5,306 nucleotides of DNA from an uncultured Mailhella sp. (GTDB lineage: Bacteria; Desulfobacterota; Desulfovibrionia; Desulfovibrionales; Desulfovibrionaceae), in the NCBI GenBank assembly GCA_910579055.1, contig CAJTSU010000203.1:1-5306 (forward strand). Reading direction: 5' to 3'. Shown here one piece after another: positions 1 to 5,089 of the stretch. Positions within the stretch are counted from its first letter, which is position 1; the number at the start of each line of letters is the position of its first letter. The notes under the pieces were generated by a model. It had not been told where the DNA came from. It saw only the letters and a program-made list of their open reading frames with translations, and ran no database searches. Both the position numbers and the translations under genes were made by a program.

Positions 1-810
1 GAGTTCAAGCCCGGCTCCTACTCCGAAGGGGCATTCAGGAAGCCTACCCCGGAGCCGGTCAGTCATGTATGCCGGGAAGAATGGCAGGAGTATCAGAAAG
101 AACGGCAGAGGCTGGCCGAAGAAAGACGCCTCGCCAGGGCGAAGCTGGAGGAAGAACGGGAAAAGTTGGAGCAACGGCAGAAGGAGCGCCGGGAGGCGGC
201 CACGGCACGTCTTGCTCAGCATGGGCTTTCCGTACTGAACATTGCCCGTCACTTCCTGAAGGAACAGGAGCGGGAAGAAAAAGCGGCGTTACGGGACAGA
301 CAGTCTCAAGCAGAAAAACCGGAGCGGCTCCCTCGCTTCAAGCACTGGCTCGGCAAGCGCAGTCCGCATCTTGGCAATCTGTGGCGTTTTCGGAGAAGGA
401 TCGCTCCCGGCGTAGAGGTCAGGAAACGCGAGTTCCCCAGGGTCGGCACACTGGCTTCCCCGTATGCCGCCTACCGGGAAATGGCCAAAAAGCGGTTTCC
501 CGAAAAAATGGATGAATCTCGACTGGATGCGTCTATCGCCCTGTACATGCGTTGTGCCGGATACACGCCGCAGGAGGTAGCCAACGAATTATTCAGACAC
601 ACCCCCGCCCGCCCCCACGGGCAGAACCGTGATGAAAGGATAGACTACGGGCGCAGGGTGGTCTGGTATGCCTTCGGCACGGCGGGGGATATTGATATTG
701 CCAATGTCAGTCCCACGCAGGAGCAGATTCAGTGCTTCGTCAGAGAGATCGAAGCAGTTGAAAAAGAAAGTCTACAGATAGGATCCCGTCAAACTCTACG
801 GATGAAATAG
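1..810 (+). CDS. C-terminal part of a probable TraI/MobA-type relaxase (5' end outside window)
   Basis: The frame is open from the first base to the TAG at 808-810 and gives 269 visible residues, so the gene starts upstream of the window. Visible residues about 26-70 are a highly charged E/K/R/Q-rich stretch, very likely a long coiled coil. Residues about 174-188 (RLDASIALYMRCAGY) followed by TPQEVANEL, and residues 218-231 (RVVWYAFGTAGDID), match the pattern I know from the C-terminal tail of plasmid and ICE relaxases, roughly 'D..IA..LR..GH....V...' then 'YA.RTV.YAFG.AGD'. In that family the N-terminal part nicks and covalently binds the transfer origin and a primase-like or LPD7 domain often follows; none of that is visible here, so catalytic activity cannot be judged. 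A TTG at 166 is an internal codon with no good ribosome site and is not a likely start. The last residues, after about 255, lie at the switch to AT-rich DNA and could be a replaced tail. An alternative is a mobile-element primase or an uncharacterised large polyvalent protein. Confidence 0.65.
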   Translation, partial: EFKPGSYSEGAFRKPTPEPVSHVCREEWQEYQKERQRLAEERRLARAKLEEEREKLEQRQKERREAATARLAQHGLSVLNIARHFLKEQEREEKAALRDRQSQAEKPERLPRFKHWLGKRSPHLGNLWRFRRRIAPGVEVRKREFPRVGTLASPYAAYREMAKKRFPEKMDESRLDASIALYMRCAGYTPQEVANELFRHTPARPHGQNRDERIDYGRRVVWYAFGTAGDIDIANVSPTQEQIQCFVREIEAVEKESLQIGSRQTLRMK

Positions 811-857
811 TTAATAAATAATATAAATATAATATACAACAACTTAAATAACTATAT

Positions 858-885
858 GTAATCCCTAACAAATTTTTAGAATTAC
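858..885. other. weak interrupted hairpin between convergent genes
   Basis: GTAAT (858-862) pairs with ATTAC (881-885) and, inside it, CTAA (865-868) pairs with TTAG (876-879), leaving a 7-base loop. It lies in the 81-base gap between the end of the relaxase-like gene and the end of the convergent exported-protein gene, where a shared transcription end would be expected. The stem is AT-rich, interrupted and lacks a clear T-run, so it is at best a weak bidirectional terminator. The rest of the gap is low-complexity AT sequence. Confidence 0.22.
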
Positions 886-891
886 CTATAC

Positions 892-1485
892 TTATTTACA
901 ATAGAGTATTTCATTTTTTGAAATTTCTATATTATTTTCATCTTTTTTGTATTTTTCGTATATATCCTGAAGACACTTCGCCTGCCTTTGCATTTCATTA
1001 AAACAGGCCATAGATATCGAAACATTATGTTCTTTCTCATATTGATAAAACGCTATACCTAATTGATAATTCTCCAAAACAAATAATACATCTACTGAGT
1101 ATATATATTTTCGCGCTAAAACTTCCATTAGCTTTGCCTGAGCAGCGCTAAAAAATAGCAATACTTTTGGATAATATAACGCAGCCTCATAATAATACCG
1201 ATATGCTTGTTCATATTGGCCATTTTTCATAGATTTATTTGCTTTCTTTTGAAGGGACGTCATATATTCAATTGATATAGACTTTTCTTGAGGATCATTT
1301 AAAATATTTTCAAGAGTTTTAGAAAAAAGCATAGCACGGTATTCTGGATGTATTTTTTCTGTATCTCTGTCAAGACTATAAATATGATTTTTATTAATTG
1401 TTATATTATCAGCAACTTCTTGAGCTATGCTATAAACACTAGTAGAAATAAATAAAAATATGACATAAAATATCTTCTTTATCAT
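892..1485 (-). CDS. small exported TPR-like protein, candidate immunity protein of the upstream YkuD effector
   Basis: This 197-residue protein starts with a textbook Sec signal peptide: positive MIKK, a hydrophobic core to about residue 17, and a plausible signal peptidase I site after S-I-A (residues 19-21). The mature protein of about 176 residues would lie in the periplasm. Most of it looks helical; residues about 84-117 (starting SMKNGQYEQAYRYYYEAALY) resemble one tetratricopeptide repeat, and the helices continue to about residue 182. It has no enzyme motif that I recognise. A strong AGGAAGG lies 5 bases before the ATG, and the gene starts 17 bases after the stop of the YkuD-like gene, so it is the last gene of the operon. 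Known immunity proteins against peptidoglycan-targeting T6SS effectors are periplasmic and encoded directly downstream of the toxin, exactly as here; the immunity role is inferred from position and export only. It could instead be an accessory exported protein. It is AT-rich like the rest of the cargo block. Confidence 0.6.
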   Translation of the reverse strand: MIKKIFYVIFLFISTSVYSIAQEVADNITINKNHIYSLDRDTEKIHPEYRAMLFSKTLENILNDPQEKSISIEYMTSLQKKANKSMKNGQYEQAYRYYYEAALYYPKVLLFFSAAQAKLMEVLARKYIYSVDVLFVLENYQLGIAFYQYEKEHNVSISMACFNEMQRQAKCLQDIYEKYKKDENNIEISKNEILYCK

Positions 1486-1502
1486 AATAACCTTCCTAAT
1501 AG

Positions 1503-2354
1503 CTAATAGGAAGAAAGAGGACGAGGTTTTCTATTGCTTGGTTTCTGATTATCATCTTTAGAAACAATTAGCTTGCCAATATATTTGCCTCCTCCTGGAA
1601 TATCTGTTATATTACCATCACTACGGCAGTGTATAATTTTGTGGTAAAGAGACTCCCAATTATTAATATTAGTGACAGTCACGCATCCATCAGAGATGTG
1701 TCCCATATGTAAATAGCGTGTATTTTCTTCAAATTCAATAGGAAACCATACTAAATCAAATTGTCCCGTCATTCGATCCTGACGATAAAATCGAGAATAT
1801 GAACCTGAATGCGGATAATCAGGAGCCATAATATTATAAGTTCCAACTGGTAAAGGTTTATCTTTATAATACCCATCTAATGACCTAGTAGACAAAGTAA
1901 TAGGTATAATTAAATCTTCATATTTCAATTCCCCTGAACATTGTATAAGCTCTTGATTATTACGCTGTATAGAGTATACATATTCCTCAAAAGAAAAATT
2001 TTGTATCTTAATTGTTATACCTCCACCTCTTTTACCTCTAAAAAAATGTTCTATTGCTCCACTCTCCTTCATACTTAATATTTCCCCTACATGCCCAGAA
2101 TTTCCATCCAAAAGGCGAAAAAATATTCTCCCGTCTCTTTTATCCAAAAGTTTTATCTTGGTATATTCACATAGAGGAATACGAACCTTCGATGAATTTA
2201 GTGCCCCAACCCATCCATCAGAAGGTGGAGCAATTCGCACATAACGAATACCTTCATCAATACGAATAGACGTAACAGATGTATGTGTACTATTCGTTTG
2301 AGAACTACTTCTATTTTTTTGAGTAAAGAATGGGGTAACATCATCTGCTTGCAT
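1503..2354 (-). CDS. L,D-transpeptidase (YkuD)-like protein, probable T6SS peptidoglycan-targeting effector
   Basis: The protein has 283 residues from the preferred ATG. Residues about 1-35 are Ser/Thr/Asn-rich and probably flexible; residues about 36-105 look like a beta-rich domain I cannot name. From about residue 120 it follows the YkuD L,D-transpeptidase plan: PLPVGTYNIM (167-176) is the typical 'P.G.Y.I' strand, and HMGHISDGCVTV (216-227) is the catalytic loop with candidate nucleophile Cys224, His216 and His219 upstream, and Arg244 beyond it. Classical enzymes have S/T-H-G-C; here the His before Gly is Asp222. YkuD enzymes cross-link or exchange D-amino acids on peptidoglycan stem peptides, and T6SS effectors of this fold (the Tlde group) poison the periplasm of rival cells. 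There is no signal peptide, as expected for a T6SS-delivered protein. It lies directly after a PAAR gene and 17 bases before an exported small protein. The start at 2354 has GGAG 6 bases upstream; an in-frame ATG at 2366 (287 residues) has no ribosome site. The toxin role is inferred. Confidence 0.72.
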   Translation of the reverse strand: MQADDVTPFFTQKNRSSSQTNSTHTSVTSIRIDEGIRYVRIAPPSDGWVGALNSSKVRIPLCEYTKIKLLDKRDGRIFFRLLDGNSGHVGEILSMKESGAIEHFFRGKRGGGITIKIQNFSFEEYVYSIQRNNQELIQCSGELKYEDLIIPITLSTRSLDGYYKDKPLPVGTYNIMAPDYPHSGSYSRFYRQDRMTGQFDLVWFPIEFEENTRYLHMGHISDGCVTVTNINNWESLYHKIIHCRSDGNITDIPGGGKYIGKLIVSKDDNQKPSNRKPRPLSSY

Positions 2355-2360
2355 AATAGT

Positions 2361-2364
2361 CTCC
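2361..2364 (-). promoter_or_regulatory. ribosome binding site deciding the start of the YkuD-like gene
   Basis: On the minus strand GGAG (2364 down to 2361) stands 6 bases before the ATG at 2354-2352. The other in-frame ATG (2366-2364) overlaps this GGAG and is preceded only by AACAGAAATATAG, which is a poor ribosome site. The downstream ATG is therefore preferred, giving a 32-base gap from the PAAR stop codon. Confidence 0.5.
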
Positions 2365-2386
2365 ATCTATATTTCTGTTTTGGCAT

Positions 2387-2869
2387 TTAAGCAATAAAAC
2401 ACTCAATAGCTTCAGGTTCATCTGTATAGACTCGAACCGTCTTTCCTTCATGATCAGTTTTACCTTCATAGATATGACCTTTTTGGGTAACAATACAATA
2501 TTCAATACCAATTAAAGGTTCACCTGTCATATCACTTATTACACAAAATTGTTCAGAATATTTCCCTACTCCAACAACTGCCTCAACTAATTTTTCTGAT
2601 AGCGGAACATGGATAAATACATCTGGAGAACCAGACGTAATCTCTGCTCCACATGCGGTTTTTGAACCAACATGTGCTACAAGAAAATCATTACCAAAAA
2701 CAGACTGTGCACCTGTTACAATGGGATTTGGTCCATGTACTGGGCAGCTATAGGTACTACCAACAAGGGCAATTGGACGATTATTTGCTCTAATAGTGGG
2801 ACTACCATTGATAATAGTTCCACCGTGACTGCCGGTATCTCCAACGCGCGCAACAGGCTTTCCAGACAT
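2387..2869 (-). CDS. PAAR-domain T6SS spike-tip protein with C-terminal transthyretin-like extension
   Basis: The protein has 160 residues. Residues about 5-87 form a complete PAAR domain with its repeated Gly/Ser/Pro pattern: VARVGDTGSHGG, INGSPTI, RPIA, CPVHG, VTGAQSV, VAHVG and CGAEITSGSPDV. His15, Cys42, His45 and Cys73 are the likely metal ligands. PAAR proteins sharpen the VgrG trimer at the tip of the T6SS tube and carry effectors. Residues about 95-160 have the pattern of the transthyretin-like beta domain found at the ends of some PAAR and VgrG proteins (TGEPLIGIEYCIV, then YEGKTDHEGKTVRVYTDEPE), which in studied cases binds a cargo effector. The strong site GAGGAG lies 8 bases before the ATG. 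The gene is first in a minus-strand operon with a YkuD-like effector and a small exported protein, so the natural reading is that it loads that effector. No VgrG or other T6SS gene is in the window. It is AT-rich compared with the flanks. Confidence 0.88.
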   Translation of the reverse strand: MSGKPVARVGDTGSHGGTIINGSPTIRANNRPIALVGSTYSCPVHGPNPIVTGAQSVFGNDFLVAHVGSKTACGAEITSGSPDVFIHVPLSEKLVEAVVGVGKYSEQFCVISDMTGEPLIGIEYCIVTQKGHIYEGKTDHEGKTVRVYTDEPEAIECFIA

Positions 2870-2892
2870 GACTAAAACTCCTCTTTTTTCAG

Positions 2893-2926
2893 GTTATAGA
2901 GTATCCTGTTAAAAGTATTCTTGCAA
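2893..2926 (-). promoter_or_regulatory. tentative promoter of the PAAR-effector operon
   Basis: On the minus strand TTGCAA (2926-2921) is followed after 17 bases by TACTCT (2903-2898), and the overlapping TATAAC (2898-2893) is a better -10 on its own but has no -35 at the right distance. Either would put the transcript start a short way before the GAGGAG ribosome site of the PAAR gene. The match is weak and the whole region is AT-rich, so chance matches are likely. Confidence 0.28.
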
Positions 2927-3034
2927 ATACATACCATACTGAAATTATTTATTTTTTATAGAAATAACAAACAGGAGGAGCGCACTTCCTCTTTTCGCAT
3001 TTGCTCTCACTTTGTCCGAACCGATACAATAACG

Positions 3035-3082
3035 CCCGGTAATATCCTCTTCCTTTTGGGGTAATTGCCGGGGTATTTTTTT
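3035..3082 (+). terminator. rho-independent terminator, plus strand, without a visible upstream gene
   Basis: CCCGGTAAT (3035-3043) pairs with ATTGCCGGG (3064-3072) over 9 bp with one G-U pair and a 20-base loop, and GTA followed by seven T (3076-3082) comes directly after. This is a good plus-strand terminator shape; the minus strand lacks the T-run. No plus-strand gene ends before it in this window after 810, so it may belong to a lost gene or a short untranslated RNA, or may shield the minus-strand operon leader. Confidence 0.55.
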
Positions 3083-3164
3083 GCAAATTTATTTTTTCAT
3101 AAAATATATCAATAAGTTATCAGTATAAAATTTATTCAGATGTACAAATATCCTTCGCAAAACA

Positions 3165-3180
3165 TCTCATTCCTATGAGA
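3165..3180. repeat. short perfect palindrome TCTCAT-4-ATGAGA
   Basis: TCTCAT (3165-3170) and ATGAGA (3175-3180) are perfect inverted repeats separated by TCCT. It could be an operator or recombination-related site, or chance. It also contains the ATG of a small frame that I do not accept as a gene. Confidence 0.3.
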
Positions 3181-3351
3181 CAGCCGAATAAAAAAATACT
3201 GGCTTGCGCCAAGGCTTACGACAGTGTGCCCGCCCTGTCTGCGAATGGGGAAAAACAAACTGCGTCCAGCGCTGTCCGAAAAAATTTTTCTGAATCTTTC
3301 AAAAAGATGGGTATTTCGAGGGGTATCAAGGATAGAAGTATAAATTTTTTG

Positions 3352-3381
3352 TATAATATTTCAGTGTGTTACTATACACAC
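3352..3381 (+). promoter_or_regulatory. TATAAT box followed by an operator-like palindrome
   Basis: A perfect TATAAT stands at 3352-3357, with no recognisable -35 at 16-19 bases spacing. Seven bases further, GTGTGT (3364-3369) and ACACAC (3376-3381) form a perfect 6-bp inverted repeat with a 6-base centre. A transcript from this -10 would begin at about 3364-3366, at or next to the GTG of the next gene, so the palindrome would overlap the start site, the classic place for a repressor. The promoter role is tentative. Confidence 0.33.
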
Positions 3382-5006
3382 AAAAAGTTCGGATGTGGCA
3401 ATGTATAGAGTACAAATCAGCCGCCATTGAGCAATTCAGGAAAGGAGATTTGCTTCAACGAGTCATAGATGATGTGTCTTCTGAAGCCGCCAATGCGGCG
3501 GAAATGAAAGCCGCGGCTTCCGGCAATCCTCTTATCCTCATGCAGGTGCAGTTGGCAAGTGATTTGCGCAAGCTGGAGGCCCTGTATTCACAGCATCAGC
3601 GCGGTCAGCACAGGATGCGGGATCGTCTCAAGTATCTTGCGTCCGCTGAATCGCGGCTTGACAGGGTGGAAGCGGACTATGCCGAAAATATCCGGATCAG
3701 GGACTTCAGCACGCGCACGGTCACGGAAAAGGGAAAAGAGAAGATTCTGGTGGAGCTGGTGCATGAGGGAAAAGTGTTGGGAGACAAGGACGGCGAGAAG
3801 ATGCGGGATATTCTGGTGGGCGGCATCAAGGAAGTCACCAGAAATTCCAGTGCAAAGGTTCTTTTTGGGACGTATCGCGGCTTCAAAATGACCATTATCA
3901 GAAGTCTGGGCCTCTCTTCGTATGACGGCTTCCGGATCATTCTCCAGGGCGCGGGCGACCAGCAATTCCAGCCCGACAATCTGCGCTACAGCTTTGACGA
4001 CAAGCTCAGCCTGTCCGGTCTGTTTCAGCGCGTGGACAACTTTCTCGGCAAGGGGCTGGATGAGGCCGTCGCCAGGCAACGTGAGAACGCCCGGCAGGAA
4101 ATTGCCGAAATGGAAACCGTCAAGGCCGCTCTCGGCAAGGAGTTTCCCCAGCAGGAGGAACTTGCCCTGACGAGGGAAAACCACACCGCTGTCATGCGCG
4201 AACTGAAGCGGATGCAGGATGACGCCAACTATGTCTCCACCTGGACGCCGAAAACCTCTCTTGCCGACGGACAGCCGACGACAGCGGAAGCGCCACAACC
4301 GCAGGAGAACAGTGCTGCCGTCGAATCTCCCGCCAAACAGCCGGAGGAACAGTGTCACACGCTGAAATACGGCGAAGGTGAAGGACGAACGGAATATCTC
4401 GTCACCAATCAGCACAACGGCACTATCCGAGACAGGTATATGTTGCATCGCACCTATTTCAGCGAGCATGTCGGTTCACTCGGACAGGGGATGTATGAGG
4501 ACGGCCAATGGCACAGCACGTCCAGCGCCCCGCGTGGCGTCCATCTCAAAAGATTCGAGACGGCGGAGGAAGCCCTGGGCGTCGCCCGCGAGGATGCCGC
4601 ACGGCGGGGCCTCAAGGAAACGCCGCCCGCCGAAGCTGCCGCGCCGGTATCGGCGCTGAATGGCGCAACCTTCCGGGAGCGGCTTGCCAGGGCCGGTTTT
4701 CGTCCAACCGGCAGTGATTTTTACGGCAAGGACGAACACTCCAGGACAATGGATGCGGGCGACGGCGGCATCTTCCAGATGCGGATTTTTCATACCGCCG
4801 ACAATCAGACAGGTCTGCGTGTTCAGTACGAAAAGTTCAACATGATCGACGGCTCGCGCACGGTCAACGCTCAATTCGGCACGCTGGATGAGGCGCTGGA
4901 CTTCGTCGGCGGTTATCAGGCGCCTGCGGAATGCCCGGCGGCTCCTGTGCCGGAGGAAACGCTTGTGCGCGGCATGGTGTTTTCCTCCCGGCCGCGAATG
5001 CGGTAA
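3366..5006 (+). CDS. C-terminal remnant of a giant helicase/N6-methylase-type mobile-element protein
   Basis: The 546-codon frame, starting at GTG 3366 (ATG 3393 is the alternative; neither has a ribosome site), begins in mid-domain. Residues about 15-58 (IEYKSAAIEQFRKGDLLQRV, then EMKAAASGNPLIL) and the following helical stretch match what I know from the region after the last helicase motifs of very large (often 2,000 residues or more) SNF2-like helicase plus DNA-methylase proteins of phages and conjugative elements. The helicase and methylase motifs are absent. Later come a mixed alpha/beta region (about 105-230), a coiled coil (231-286), a Pro/Gln/Ala-rich linker (about 298-330) and two similar small modules (about 332-415 and 433-518), each ending in F-x-T-x-(E/D)-EAL. 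The first dozen residues (MLLYTQKVRMWQ) lie in AT-rich junction DNA and look unrelated. It is probably a 5'-truncated gene, perhaps a pseudogene, although the remaining frame is intact and could still be expressed. It keeps the GC-rich composition of the backbone. Confidence 0.6.
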   Translation: MLLYTQKVRMWQCIEYKSAAIEQFRKGDLLQRVIDDVSSEAANAAEMKAAASGNPLILMQVQLASDLRKLEALYSQHQRGQHRMRDRLKYLASAESRLDRVEADYAENIRIRDFSTRTVTEKGKEKILVELVHEGKVLGDKDGEKMRDILVGGIKEVTRNSSAKVLFGTYRGFKMTIIRSLGLSSYDGFRIILQGAGDQQFQPDNLRYSFDDKLSLSGLFQRVDNFLGKGLDEAVARQRENARQEIAEMETVKAALGKEFPQQEELALTRENHTAVMRELKRMQDDANYVSTWTPKTSLADGQPTTAEAPQPQENSAAVESPAKQPEEQCHTLKYGEGEGRTEYLVTNQHNGTIRDRYMLHRTYFSEHVGSLGQGMYEDGQWHSTSSAPRGVHLKRFETAEEALGVAREDAARRGLKETPPAEAAAPVSALNGATFRERLARAGFRPTGSDFYGKDEHSRTMDAGDGGIFQMRIFHTADNQTGLRVQYEKFNMIDGSRTVNAQFGTLDEALDFVGGYQAPAECPAAPVPEETLVRGMVFSSRPRMR

Positions 5007-5014
5007 GAATCACC

Positions 5015-5042
5015 CGCCGTCATATAGTTCGGGGTTACGGCG
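5015..5042. repeat. 6-bp inverted repeat in the leader of the RdgC-like gene
   Basis: CGCCGT (5015-5020) pairs with ACGGCG (5037-5042) around a 16-base loop, in the 83-base gap between two plus-strand genes. No T-run follows, so it is not a convincing terminator; it could be a weak RNA hairpin or operator. Confidence 0.25.
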
Positions 5043-5078
5043 AACAAAAACATTTGTCACTTCAACCAATAAAGCAAC

Positions 5079-5084
5079 AAGGAG
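5079..5084 (+). promoter_or_regulatory. ribosome binding site of the RdgC-like gene
   Basis: AAGGAG at 5079-5084 stands 5 bases before the ATG at 5090 and fixes the start of the partial last gene. Confidence 0.7.
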
Positions 5085-5089
5085 TTCAT

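Larger units (their letters stand above)
2870..3365. other. gene-poor junction between cargo operon and backbone
   Basis: No convincing gene lies here. The stretch alternates in base composition: AT-rich to about 2970, mixed to 3075, very AT-rich to about 3165, mixed or GC-rich from about 3180 to 3290, then AT-rich again. It contains the PAAR operon leader, an imperfect 8-bp stem (AGGAGGAG 2973-2980 with TTCCTCTT 2986-2993, including G-T pairs), a plus-strand terminator (3035-3082), a palindrome (3165-3180) and a TATAAT box (3352-3357). The possible 77-codon frame at 3175-3408 has no ribosome site and no recognisable motif. The patchwork looks like pieces of old backbone joined to imported DNA, but no insertion-sequence end, tRNA or att repeat could be recognised. 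Confidence 0.5.

Noticed and set aside
69..515. 148-codon plus-strand frame overlapping the relaxase-like gene
   Set aside because: Its Gly/Arg/Ser-rich composition has no family pattern, and it overlaps in another phase the frame that carries coiled-coil and relaxase-tail signatures and is open from base 1.
2198..2386. 62-codon minus-strand frame starting right after the PAAR stop codon
   Set aside because: It lies in another phase of the YkuD-like gene, has no ribosome site, and its sequence shows no domain.
892..2869. Reading the operon as a phage tail-spike or classical toxin-antitoxin module
   Set aside because: PAAR proteins do occur on phage tails, but the neighbouring YkuD-like protein and exported partner, and the absence of other tail genes, fit a T6SS effector cassette better; no cytoplasmic antitoxin type is visible.
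2870..3365. Search for insertion-sequence ends, tRNA, att repeats or a CRISPR array at the cargo boundary
   Set aside because: No spaced repeats, cloverleaf or terminal inverted repeats were found. The only similarity between both sides of the cargo was a 6-base CGGATG (near 800 and 3390), which is chance level.
3175..3408. 77-codon plus-strand frame in the junction
   Set aside because: It has no ribosome site, its ATG is one arm of a palindrome, it spans GC- and AT-rich patches, it overlaps the next gene start, and no motif is recognisable.
3588..4469. 293-codon minus-strand frame antisense to the helicase remnant
   Set aside because: It is long only because the opposite GC-rich coding strand lacks stops in that phase; the plus-strand frame has family-like sequence.
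4476..4874. 132-codon minus-strand frame antisense to the helicase remnant
   Set aside because: This is another antisense shadow of GC-rich coding DNA, without a ribosome site or motif.
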